Part shown: positions 52,585-60,712 of the stretch, piece after piece | Layout: each line of letters begins with the position of its first letter | Numbering within the stretch: position 1 is the stretch's first letter | Source: Seonamhaeicola sp. | Lineage (GTDB): Bacteria > Bacteroidota > Bacteroidia > Flavobacteriales > Flavobacteriaceae | Reading direction: 5' to 3' | NCBI RefSeq assembly: GCF_028281565.1 | Contig: NZ_JANQJQ010000006.1 | Location: 62,001 to 126,000 of the forward strand | Length of the DNA: 64,000 nt | Program-made: the position numbers and the translations under genes | The notes under the pieces: model-generated | Database searches by the model: none | What the model saw: only the letters and a program-made list of their open reading frames with translations | What the model was told of the DNA's origin: nothing

Positions 52585-53016
52585 TTATCTATTCATATTC
52601 TTTATTTGGTCCACAAAATGATCTAAATCTGCTTCCTGACTAACTAAAGTAGAAGCTTTATCAATGATGTATTTCACATTTACCGCGTGAAAACCAAGTC
52701 CAACAGCAATCTTTTTCAGAAGCAATAATTCCGACTCTCCTTCAATATTATCAACATATACCATTCTTACTAAATCGTATAAACGCTCTAAACGTCTGTC
52801 GTAAGACACTGGCGGATTAATTGGGTGCGAATTATAATTTTTTAAAATAGCTTTATAATCGGTTGCACTAATATCTAAATTATTAGCCAACCTGTCTAAA
52901 AACGCGCGTTCTTCATCTGTAATAATACCATCGGCCATCGCCACCCTAACAATAGAAGCAAAATGGCTTTCATTACGCTTTTTAAATCCGCTGTCAAATA
53001 AATCTGAAATCGACAT
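52585..53016 (-). CDS. TerB-family protein
   Basis: 143 residues. TerB fold signatures: SIVRVAMADGIITDEERAF with metal-type Asp/Glu, and LLLLKKIAVGLGFHAVNVK. TerB proteins are associated with tellurite resistance and phage/colicin stress, but their chemistry is unclear. -7 element at 53040-53047; own terminator. The gene is adjacent to a repeat. Confidence 0.82.
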   Translation of the reverse strand: MSISDLFDSGFKKRNESHFASIVRVAMADGIITDEERAFLDRLANNLDISATDYKAILKNYNSHPINPPVSYDRRLERLYDLVRMVYVDNIEGESELLLLKKIAVGLGFHAVNVKYIIDKASTLVSQEADLDHFVDQIKNMNR

Positions 53017-53039
53017 ATATTTTTGTTTTTATAGTGGTG

Positions 53040-53047
53040 CAAACGTA
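53040..53047 (-). promoter_or_regulatory. -7 element of TerB gene
   Basis: Minus strand TACGTTTG, 23 nt before the ATG. Confidence 0.55.
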
Positions 53048-53088
53048 CATATTATTTTTAAGATTTTAAACCCAAATTTCAATTTTTT

Positions 53089-53198
53089 GGGCATTCCCGC
53101 AAGGGTCGGGCTTTCACTACTCAATCCCTCCTTCGTCGGGGATTTCAAACATACCGTTCAATCCCTAACGCACTTGTTTGCGGGCTTAGTGTCGTTAG
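53089..53198. repeat. Bacteroidetes dispersed repeat copy 1 with attC-like end
   Basis: Begins GGGCATTCCCGC and contains GATTTCAAACATACCGTTCA followed by ATCCCTAACG. Its end folds: CTAACGCAC (53165-53173) pairs with GTGTCGTTAG (53189-53198) leaving one bulged T, a shape like a short integron attC site. Copy 2 lies at 53951-54007. Confidence 0.55.
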
Positions 53199-53230
53199 TT
53201 AGTTACTTTTTTCTTTTGGGAAGGTTCGTT

Positions 53231-53440
53231 TTACTTTTTAGAAGATACAAGAAGTTCTCTTACATCTACATCTAAAGCTTTTGCTACTTGAAATAAATTT
53301 TCAATTCTAGGTTGCATATCATTTCGACACCATTTAGAAATAGTGTTAGTGTTCATATCTATCTCATCTGCCAACCATTTGTTGGTTTTCCCCTTTTCCG
53401 CTAAAACAGCTTTTATTCTATTGTAAATTGGCTTTTCCAT
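53231..53440 (-). CDS. XRE-family helix-turn-helix repressor
   Basis: 69 residues. HTH: KGKTNKWLADEIDMNTNTIS then KWCRNDMQPRIENLFQVAKA. Short single-domain regulator. Its -7 (53463-53470) and the one of the plus-strand gene (53536-53543) lie back to back, so it probably controls both from the intergenic region. Confidence 0.85.
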   Translation of the reverse strand: MEKPIYNRIKAVLAEKGKTNKWLADEIDMNTNTISKWCRNDMQPRIENLFQVAKALDVDVRELLVSSKK

Positions 53441-53462
53441 AGTAGTAGCTATGCTTTTCTAT

Positions 53463-53470
53463 CAAAAATA
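53463..53470 (-). promoter_or_regulatory. -7 element of XRE gene
   Basis: Minus strand TATTTTTG, 22 nt before the ATG. Confidence 0.55.
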
Positions 53471-53535
53471 GTGAAGAAAAATAAATGCTCTTATAACTAA
53501 AATATGCTTTATTAGGAGTTTTAAAAATCTTTATG

Positions 53536-53543
53536 TAACTTTG
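53536..53543 (+). promoter_or_regulatory. -7 element of gene 53598-53945
   Basis: TAACTTTG, 54 nt before the ATG. Confidence 0.5.
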
Positions 53544-53597
53544 AAATGCTTTAAAGGGAGATAAATAAACTTTTAAAGTTTTTTAAATAATTTAATT

Positions 53598-53945
53598 ATG
53601 AAAATCAATTATCCAAAAAACTTGCCGTTAGTCAAAATGCCTAAAGAAGCAGAATTTGCCATATTTTTTATTAAAGAAGAATTAAAAAGTCGAGCACTAA
53701 CTAATGGTTTTAATAAAATGGGGTTCGATGGAAGTATTTGTATTTCAGATTTTAGCGACTTTATCTTTTCAATTATAGGTATAGATAATAATAAGTCAGA
53801 TGAGTTTTATGAGTGGTATCTGGGTCAGTTAGATATTTTTTGTAAAGATGTTGATTTGTTCAAAGGAGAAACTTTGTCAAAACAAGCCTTCGATTTCTAT
53901 ATCCATTTATTAATTGAAAAAAGAGGACTTGGTGAAAGGAGATAA
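53598..53945 (+). CDS. Hypothetical protein of the repeat-flanked cassette
   Basis: 115 residues, mixed alpha/beta, no signal peptide or membrane segment. I do not recognise any family. It is divergent from the XRE gene and bounded on the right by repeat copy 2, six bp after its stop. An XRE regulator next to a small unknown gene could be a toxin-antitoxin-type or other mobile cassette, but no toxin motif is visible. Confidence 0.55.
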   Translation: MKINYPKNLPLVKMPKEAEFAIFFIKEELKSRALTNGFNKMGFDGSICISDFSDFIFSIIGIDNNKSDEFYEWYLGQLDIFCKDVDLFKGETLSKQAFDFYIHLLIEKRGLGERR

Positions 53946-53950
53946 GTTTG

Positions 53951-54007
53951 CGATTTCAAACATAAAGCCTGTGGTCAGCGAAGTCGAACTATTCAATCCC
54001 TAACGTA
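53951..54007. repeat. Bacteroidetes dispersed repeat copy 2
   Basis: CGATTTCAAACATA ... ATTCAATCCCTAACG, matching the centre and end of copy 1 in the same orientation. The two copies flank the XRE/hypothetical gene pair as direct repeats. Confidence 0.55.
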
Positions 54008-54244
54008 ATAAGGATATCATTTCAAACAATATCAAAAATTTCTTTAAATATTGATTTGTAGATTATAAAAATCAAATCGTCAAAAATTCTGAAACTTTGG
54101 AAGAAATTTAGATTTCATTTTTGGTTTTCTTTTGAAGGATTCCTCGGTTCAATTTGACTTATTGGTTCGTTCAGTGATATGTTAGTGTGAATGTAGGAAA
54201 AATCAAATCATATTCCTTACTTTTATTATTTAAACAAATAACAG

Positions 54245-55180
54245 ATGAAAGTTTGCCCAATAACCTCAAAAGCAATAAGTGAATACTCGAGAGTACATTC
54301 GGTATCGTACTCCGTTGACATAAATGGTAAAAAAGTCTATTTCCAGTTTTGTGAAAAGTGTTTTTATAAAATTGATTTTGATAGATATAGAGGAGCAATT
54401 TTTGGTTTAATATTAAACGGAAAATTGGATCCTGAAAAGCAGAGAATACATTGGGATTCTCAAAACAAGGATGAATTTGATTTAAAGAAGTTTTTAGACG
54501 AATCTAATCACCCTAAAACTCCAAAAGAAAAGTTTGACAATTTTTTATTGAAGTTGTTTAAGCATCGAGACGGAAGAGGAATTATCAATTATAGTAAGCT
54601 TTTAAAGGAAAGCTTCGTTGCTAAATGTTATTTTAATAGTTTTGGGGAAGCCGAAATATACCTAAAATCGATGGATAAGAGAGGCTTTGTTGAGTATAGT
54701 GGGTCATTAACACCCGAAGGAGGTGGTATTTATTTCCCAATTACTTATGAAGGCCTAAACTATATTGTTCAGTTGGAAGAAAATGGGAGTGAATCAAAGA
54801 AATGTTTTATTGCAATGGCTTTTGATTCTCGAACTTTAAAAATACGAGAGGCAATCAAAAATGCTATAATTAAAACAGGCTTCAGGCCTGTCGTAATTGA
54901 TGAAGAAAATATTGATAGCGACCAAACCATTAATGATGCAATAATTGCAGGGATTAAGAATTCTAAATTCTGTATTTCTGATTTCTCCTATCACAGAAAC
55001 GGAGTCTATTTTGAAAGCGGTTTTGCTTTAGGTCTAGGTAAACCTGTTATTTATTGTTGTTCAGAAGAAGAATTTAGTAAGGCTCATTTTGATATAAAAC
55101 CCCTTCAACATATTATTTATAAATCCGAAGATGAATTAGAAAAAAGATTGATAGATAAGATTGAAGCTTGGATAAAATAA
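54245..55180 (+). CDS. Zn-finger/winged-helix protein with nucleoside-deoxyribosyltransferase-like C-terminal domain
   Basis: 311 residues in three parts: an N-terminal CxxC module (KVCPIT ... FQFCEKCFYKI), a helical middle (about 90-180) with a likely winged helix, and from about 190 a domain that begins CFIAMAFDSRTLKIREAI and contains YFESGFALGLGKPVIYC with candidate catalytic E257. This C-terminal domain is of the nucleoside 2-deoxyribosyltransferase/TIR-like class, used in some antiphage proteins for NAD or nucleotide cleavage. Function is inferred. It stands alone between the repeat-flanked cassette and mfd. Confidence 0.65.
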   Translation: MKVCPITSKAISEYSRVHSVSYSVDINGKKVYFQFCEKCFYKIDFDRYRGAIFGLILNGKLDPEKQRIHWDSQNKDEFDLKKFLDESNHPKTPKEKFDNFLLKLFKHRDGRGIINYSKLLKESFVAKCYFNSFGEAEIYLKSMDKRGFVEYSGSLTPEGGGIYFPITYEGLNYIVQLEENGSESKKCFIAMAFDSRTLKIREAIKNAIIKTGFRPVVIDEENIDSDQTINDAIIAGIKNSKFCISDFSYHRNGVYFESGFALGLGKPVIYCCSEEEFSKAHFDIKPLQHIIYKSEDELEKRLIDKIEAWIK

Positions 55181-55194
55181 TTAGTTGAAACAAC

Positions 55195-55202
55195 TATATT
55201 TG
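55195..55202 (+). promoter_or_regulatory. -7 element of mfd
   Basis: TATATTTG, 26 nt before the GTG start. Confidence 0.55.
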
Positions 55203-55227
55203 CATTCGTTAAAACGACGTTGATTAA

Positions 55228-58200
55228 GTGAGCCTTTCAAATCTCTCGCAAGTTTATACACAGGCTTTGCAAACGCAAAATCTGCAGAATATTATTGCCC
55301 GATCTCAACCCTTCAACGTCGCTCAGGACAAGCCTAAGACACATTTAAAAGGGCTTGTTGGTTCTTCGTTTTCTTATGTTATTTCAAGTGTTTTTAAAAC
55401 TGCCGAAAAACCATTTTTAATAGTTTTTAATGATAAAGAAGAGGCGGCACATTATCTCAACGACCTGGAGCAACTTATTAATGATAAAGATGTATTGTTC
55501 TATCCGGGTAGTTATCGCAGACCGTATCAAATTGAGGAAACTGATAATGCCAATGTCCTTTTGCGAGCTGAGGTTTTAAACCGTATCAATTCACGCAAAA
55601 AACCGGCCATTATTGTTACCTATCCGGACGCCCTTTTTGAGAAGGTCGTAACTCGCAGAGAACTTGAGCGCAATACTTTAAAAGTAGCTGTAAATGATGA
55701 CCTGTCTATAGATTTTGTAAACGAGGTATTATTTGAATACCAATTCAAACGTGTCGATTTTGTGACAGAACCCGGCGAATTTTCGGTTCGTGGCGGTATA
55801 GTGGATGTCTTTTCATTTTCACATGACGAACCCTATCGCATTGAATTTTTTGGAGATGAAGTAGATAGTATCAGAACCTTTGATGTGGAGTCGCAATTAT
55901 CAAATGAACAGGTAAAGAAAATCAACATCATTCCAAATGTTGCCAATAAATTTTTGGAAGAAAGCCGACAAAGCTTTTTAAAATATATTGCTCAAAAAAC
56001 GGTAGTTTGTTTAAAGAATGCCGATTTATGCTTTTCAAGAATCGATGATTTTTTTAGTAAGGCCGAAGAAGCCTTTAAAGAACTGTCTTCTGAGTTAAAG
56101 CACGATGAGCCCGAAGCGCTCTTTTGCAACGCTGCCCTGCTAAAAAAGCAACTATTGGATTTTGCAATTATTGAATTTGGGACACAAAGTGTCTTTCTGA
56201 ATGAAGCCCATAAAATAATACAATATAACACTACCCCACAACCAGCCTTCAATAAACAATTCAATTTATTAATTGAAGATTTAAATGCCAATCATAAGCA
56301 GGGATTTACCAATTATATCGCTTGTGTAAGTGAGCAACAAGCCAAACGGTTTCATGACATTTTTGAAGATGTGGAAGAAGATGTTCACTACAAAACCATT
56401 GTACAATCCTTATATCAGGGCTTTGTAGACCATGATAACAAAATAGTTTGTTATACCGATCATCAAATATTCGAGAGGTATCACAAGTTCCACATTAAAA
56501 ATGGCTATGCTAAAAAGCAAGCCATTACCTTAAAAGAGCTTACCAATTTGGATGTTGGCGATTATGTCACCCATATTGACCATGGTATCGGGCGATTTGG
56601 TGGACTTCAAAAGATTGACGTTGAAGGTAAAAAACAGGAGGCCATCAAACTCATTTATGGCGAACGCGATGTATTGTATCTAAGCATTCATTCATTACAT
56701 AAAATTACCAAATACAATGGTAAAGACGGAAAGCCCCCAAAAATCTATAAACTTGGAAGTTCTGCCTGGAAAAACCTGAAGCAAAAAACTAAGGCCCGGG
56801 TTAAGCATATTGCTTTTAACCTCATTAAGTTATACGCAAAGCGAAAAACTAAAAAGGGTCATCAATATAATCCGGATAGCTATATGCAGCATGAGTTAGA
56901 GGCGTCTTTTATTTATGAAGATACCCCTGACCAAAGTACGGCTACAGCAGATATAAAAGCCGATATGGAAAGCGAACGCCCTATGGATCGCTTGGTCTGC
57001 GGCGATGTTGGTTTTGGCAAAACCGAAGTCGCTATTCGTGCCGCTTTTAAAGCGGTCGACAACGGCAAACAAGTGGCCGTTTTAGTACCAACAACCATTT
57101 TAGCGTATCAACATTCCAGGACTTTTAAAAAACGCTTACAAGATTTTCCGGTTGTGGTGGATTATCTAAACCGATTCAGGACTGCCAAAGAAAAACGCTT
57201 AATAGTAGAAGGCTTAGAGCAGGGTAAGGTGGATATTATTATCGGTACCCATCAACTGGTAAACAAAAATGTGAAGTTTAAAGATTTAGGCTTACTTATA
57301 GTTGATGAAGAACAAAAATTTGGAGTAGCAGTTAAAGATAAACTAAAGACTCTAAAAGAAAATGTTGATGTCCTGACTTTAACTGCTACACCCATTCCGC
57401 GAACACTTCAGTTTAGTTTAATGGCCGCCAGGGATCTGTCAGTCATTACCACACCACCACCAAATCGATACCCTATTGAAAGCCATGTGATCCGTTTTAA
57501 TGAGGAAACCATTCGTGATGCGGTGAGCTATGAAATTCAACGTGGTGGTCAGGTATTTTTTATTCATAATCGTATTGAAAATATCAAAGAGGTAGCTGGT
57601 TTGGTGCAGCGTTTGGTACCGGATGCTAAAATAGGTATTGGTCATGGACAGATGGAAGGCAAAAAACTGGAACAACTCATGCTGGCCTATATGAACGGTG
57701 AGTTTGATGTTTTGGTGAGTACTACTATTGTTGAAAGTGGGCTTGATGTGCCTAACGCCAATACTATTTTTATCAATAATGCCAATAATTTTGGATTGAG
57801 TGATCTGCATCAAATGCGAGGACGTGTTGGAAGGAGCAACAAAAAAGCATTCTGCTATTTTATTACACCGGAATATTCGGCTATGACCGAAGATGCCCGT
57901 AAACGTATTACAGCTTTAGAACAGTTTACTGAATTAGGTAGCGGATTCAATATTGCTATGAAGGACTTAGAAATTCGTGGTGCTGGCGATTTGCTTGGTG
58001 GTGAACAAAGCGGATTTATAAATGAAATAGGATTCGACACCTATCAGAAAATATTAAACGAAGCTATTGAAGAACTCAAAGAGAATGAATTTAAAGACTT
58101 ATATAGTGAATCGGATGTTGATAAAGTATATGTAAAAGATGTAACCATTGATACTGATTTTGAGTTATTATTCCCGGATAGTTATGTAAACAATATAGCT

Positions 58201-58596
58201 GAAAGACTAAGCCTTTATACTAAGCTTAACGAATTAAAAACAGAAGCGGAATTACTTCAATTTGAAAAAGAATTAATAGACAGATTTGGCGAATTACCTG
58301 AACAAGTGACCGATTTGCTAAACAGTGTCCAAATAAAGTGGATAGCCTCTAAAATAGGCTTTGAGAAAATTATCATGAAACATGGTAAATTTGTTGGCTA
58401 CTTTATTAGCGATGAACAAAGTAGCTTTTATCAAAGCCCGTGGTTTACTAAAGTATTGCAATATGTGCAGGCAAATGCCGCTTTATGTAAAATGAAAGAG
58501 AAAGAAACACGTAAAGGCTTACGATTATTGCTTACTTTTGAAGAAGTAAAATCGGTTGAAAAAGCTTTAACATTATTAAGACCTATTGTGGCTTGA
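55228..58596 (+). CDS. mfd: Transcription-repair coupling factor
   Basis: 1122 residues from a GTG start, normal Mfd length. UvrB-homology N-terminal part (LVGSSFSYVISSVFK onward), RNA-polymerase interaction domain (DYVTHIDHGIGRFGG), helicase motifs GDVGFGKTEVA (Walker A), VDEEQKFG (DEEQ) and TLTATPIPRT, and the C-terminal TRCF domain. It removes RNA polymerase stalled at lesions and recruits UvrA. Followed by the TlpA-like gene 21 bp later. Confidence 0.97.
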   Translation: MSLSNLSQVYTQALQTQNLQNIIARSQPFNVAQDKPKTHLKGLVGSSFSYVISSVFKTAEKPFLIVFNDKEEAAHYLNDLEQLINDKDVLFYPGSYRRPYQIEETDNANVLLRAEVLNRINSRKKPAIIVTYPDALFEKVVTRRELERNTLKVAVNDDLSIDFVNEVLFEYQFKRVDFVTEPGEFSVRGGIVDVFSFSHDEPYRIEFFGDEVDSIRTFDVESQLSNEQVKKINIIPNVANKFLEESRQSFLKYIAQKTVVCLKNADLCFSRIDDFFSKAEEAFKELSSELKHDEPEALFCNAALLKKQLLDFAIIEFGTQSVFLNEAHKIIQYNTTPQPAFNKQFNLLIEDLNANHKQGFTNYIACVSEQQAKRFHDIFEDVEEDVHYKTIVQSLYQGFVDHDNKIVCYTDHQIFERYHKFHIKNGYAKKQAITLKELTNLDVGDYVTHIDHGIGRFGGLQKIDVEGKKQEAIKLIYGERDVLYLSIHSLHKITKYNGKDGKPPKIYKLGSSAWKNLKQKTKARVKHIAFNLIKLYAKRKTKKGHQYNPDSYMQHELEASFIYEDTPDQSTATADIKADMESERPMDRLVCGDVGFGKTEVAIRAAFKAVDNGKQVAVLVPTTILAYQHSRTFKKRLQDFPVVVDYLNRFRTAKEKRLIVEGLEQGKVDIIIGTHQLVNKNVKFKDLGLLIVDEEQKFGVAVKDKLKTLKENVDVLTLTATPIPRTLQFSLMAARDLSVITTPPPNRYPIESHVIRFNEETIRDAVSYEIQRGGQVFFIHNRIENIKEVAGLVQRLVPDAKIGIGHGQMEGKKLEQLMLAYMNGEFDVLVSTTIVESGLDVPNANTIFINNANNFGLSDLHQMRGRVGRSNKKAFCYFITPEYSAMTEDARKRITALEQFTELGSGFNIAMKDLEIRGAGDLLGGEQSGFINEIGFDTYQKILNEAIEELKENEFKDLYSESDVDKVYVKDVTIDTDFELLFPDSYVNNIAERLSLYTKLNELKTEAELLQFEKELIDRFGELPEQVTDLLNSVQIKWIASKIGFEKIIMKHGKFVGYFISDEQSSFYQSPWFTKVLQYVQANAALCKMKEKETRKGLRLLLTFEEVKSVEKALTLLRPIVA

Positions 58597-58616
58597 TTAT
58601 TGTCTTAAATTAACAA

Positions 58617-59945
58617 ATGAAACGAGCACTACTAAATATATTAATTTTACTCTTTTTTCCAGCAATTCTCTGGGCACAACATACTATTAAAGGAACATTT
58701 ACACCTGCAGAGGATTATAAAGTGGCGATTTTATATAGGGTGACTCCAACGGTTTCAGAATATATCACAAATGCTGAGATCAAGAGCGATGGCAGCTTTG
58801 AAATGAAACTCGATTCTACAGCCACCAAAGGGATGTACAGACTGGTGTATGCCATTCCCCAGGAAGATTATAATTTCGATATTATTTATAACGGACAGGA
58901 AGACATAGAGCTTACGTTTAACAGAGAAACAGGAGTTAAATTTTTATCTTCTGTTGAGAATAAATTACTGGTATCTTATACCAATAGTATGTCTATGGTA
59001 ACCCATAGTATCGGTAAATTTTTTGGTTCCCAAAGTACAGATACGTTGGCTCTGTCCAAAATTTTTGAAACCCAAAGAGACACACAAAAAAACTACGAAG
59101 AGGCTGCTAAAGAAGGTATTGTATTGGAGTTTATAAAAGGGAACAGGCCGTACATCCCGGAACGTTTTGAAGATGTAAAAACCTATGTAAATAATTTAAA
59201 AGCACATTATTTTGATCATGTAGATTTTACCAATGAGACCTTGCAAAGCTCTAATTTTTTGGAAGAGAAAATGCTGAATTATGTGTTTGGAATGACCATT
59301 AATTCTGATGACGAAATAGTGAATTACAAAAACAATATTGATGTAGTTTGTAACGCCATGAAAGCGGCTCCAAATGGAGTAAAACGTATTTTATTGGTTA
59401 TACTTTGGCAACAGATGGTGGACTTGAATTTTGAAAGTGTTGCTAATTATATTTCTGAAGCGTATTTGATGGATATTGCGGTGATATTAAATGACCAGGC
59501 ATTGTTAAATACCTTAATTACCTTTGAAAATGTCTCTTTAGGAAAAACGGCACCGGATTTTTCGTTTGAAGTTGAAGAAGACGGTAAAAATATAACCAAA
59601 AAATTAAGTGAACTCAAAGACTTTGAAACTTACATTATTGTTTTTTGGAGTAGTACTTGCTCACATTGTTTAGATGAAATTCCCCAGTTACAAACTTTCA
59701 CGAAGACTAAGAATAACATAGGAGTTATAGCTGTAGGCCTGGAAGAAGAGCCTAACGAATGGAAACAACTAATAACCAATTATCCGGACTTTATTCATGT
59801 TTACGGTTTAGGGAAATGGGAAAACGCCATAGGAAATGATTATGGCGTAACAGCAACGCCAACATATTTTATATTAGACAAGGACAAAAAAATTATTGCT
59901 AAACCTGAAGATCTGGAGCATTTAAAGAAGTTTTTTCAGGATTAA
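58617..59945 (+). CDS. Exported thioredoxin-like (TlpA-family) protein
   Basis: 442 residues with signal peptide (LNILILLFFPAILWAQ). A large N-terminal domain (to about 300, of the DUF4369/DUF5106-like kind) is followed by a thioredoxin fold with active site SSTCSHCLDE (C348, C351) and the late cis-Pro TPTYFIL. It probably reduces disulfides of exported proteins in the periplasm. It is downstream of mfd, but a functional link is not expected. Confidence 0.82.
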   Translation: MKRALLNILILLFFPAILWAQHTIKGTFTPAEDYKVAILYRVTPTVSEYITNAEIKSDGSFEMKLDSTATKGMYRLVYAIPQEDYNFDIIYNGQEDIELTFNRETGVKFLSSVENKLLVSYTNSMSMVTHSIGKFFGSQSTDTLALSKIFETQRDTQKNYEEAAKEGIVLEFIKGNRPYIPERFEDVKTYVNNLKAHYFDHVDFTNETLQSSNFLEEKMLNYVFGMTINSDDEIVNYKNNIDVVCNAMKAAPNGVKRILLVILWQQMVDLNFESVANYISEAYLMDIAVILNDQALLNTLITFENVSLGKTAPDFSFEVEEDGKNITKKLSELKDFETYIIVFWSSTCSHCLDEIPQLQTFTKTKNNIGVIAVGLEEEPNEWKQLITNYPDFIHVYGLGKWENAIGNDYGVTATPTYFILDKDKKIIAKPEDLEHLKKFFQD

Positions 59946-59947
59946 CT

Positions 59948-59983
59948 TGTCATTCAGAAGGAGTGGAGCGACTGAAGAATCTC
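59948..59983 (+). repeat. Palindromic repeat, left boundary of GIY-YIG gene
   Basis: TGTCATTCAGAAGGAGTGGA then GCGACTGAAGAATCTC. It starts 3 bp after the TlpA-like gene stop and ends 2 bp before the GIY-YIG stop codon. Inverted relative to the right copy. Confidence 0.7.
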
Positions 59984-59985
59984 TT

Positions 59986-60291
59986 TTAAATCGTATCATT
60001 CAAAAATGCCCAAGATGAATTGAAATTGGTTATCAATGCCTCTTTCTTTTTTCTGCTCCAACCCTTAATTTCTTTTTCTCTTCTTATAGCATCTTCAATT
60101 TCGAAAAAATGCTCATAAAAAATTAAATAGAAGCATCTATATTTAGCGGTAAAAGCTTTTGAATATGGTTCTGGATTTGCATGGAAATATAAGCGTTCTT
60201 TGAGGTTATTAGTTACACCTGTATATAATACGGTTTTGGCCTTATTAGTGAGTATATAAACATAATAATTGTGAGTGCCTTTGGTTTTCAT
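59986..60291 (-). CDS. GIY-YIG nuclease (UPF0213-like), repeat-bounded
   Basis: 101 residues from ATG at 60291. An upstream ATG (60357) would add MLFIIFDLCHSERSEESH, which is just translated repeat and the end of yraN, so it is rejected. GIY-YIG motifs: YYVYILTNKAKTVLYTGVTN, Arg in LKERLYFH, Glu in IEDAIRREKEIKGW. Such small nucleases cut structured DNA. Inverted copies of a palindromic repeat lie 2 and 15 bp from its ends. Function in mobility of the repeat is inferred. Confidence 0.87.
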   Translation of the reverse strand: MKTKGTHNYYVYILTNKAKTVLYTGVTNNLKERLYFHANPEPYSKAFTAKYRCFYLIFYEHFFEIEDAIRREKEIKGWSRKKKEALITNFNSSWAFLNDTI

Positions 60292-60305
60292 TATAATAGA
60301 TATAT

Positions 60306-60333
60306 GAGATTCTTCGCTGCGCTCTGAATGACA
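60306..60333 (-). repeat. Palindromic repeat, right boundary of GIY-YIG gene
   Basis: GAGATTCTTCGCTGCGCTCTGAATGACA, the reverse orientation of the left copy, ending 5 bp before the yraN stop. The two heads (GTCATTCAGA) face outward. Confidence 0.7.
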
Positions 60334-60337
60334 AAGG

Positions 60338-60697
60338 TCAAAAATGATAAAAAGCATCTTCCAAATGCTCTATATTGAATTGATGGCCCTCTTTTACTAC
60401 GGCAATAATATCAAACCGTACTTCTACATCTAAACTGTTTGTAGTTACATAATGATCAACAGCCTTGACCAGACGTTGTATTTGTTTAGGTTTTACAAAA
60501 TCCTGGGGATTCCCGAAGTCTATGGTGGAACGGGTCTTCACCTCGATAACGGCCAGGGTGTCATCCAGTTGCGCCATGATATCAACTTCGGCCTTATCAA
60601 AACGGTAATTGCGTTCTACTATTTGATAGCCTTTTTTAATAAGAAAATCTACCGCCAGTTGTTCCCCTTTATTACCAAGTTTGTTGTGTTGTGCCAT
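60338..60697 (-). CDS. yraN: YraN-family (UPF0102) endonuclease-like protein
   Basis: 119 residues. GNKGEQLAVDFLIKKGYQ, then AEVDIMAQLDD and LAVIEVKTR (PD-(D/E)XK-like nuclease core). A Holliday-junction-type nuclease fold of unclear cellular role. Directly downstream of the metal permease (15 bp) on the minus strand, and followed by the GIY-YIG element. Confidence 0.92.
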   Translation of the reverse strand: MAQHNKLGNKGEQLAVDFLIKKGYQIVERNYRFDKAEVDIMAQLDDTLAVIEVKTRSTIDFGNPQDFVKPKQIQRLVKAVDHYVTTNSLDVEVRFDIIAVVKEGHQFNIEHLEDAFYHF

Positions 60698-60712
60698 GAG
60701 GCAATATACAAA

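Noticed and set aside
60292-60357. Longer GIY-YIG start beginning MLFIIFDL
   Set aside because: It would translate the palindromic repeat (CHSERSEESH) and the yraN end; the internal ATG at 60291 begins at the conserved domain.
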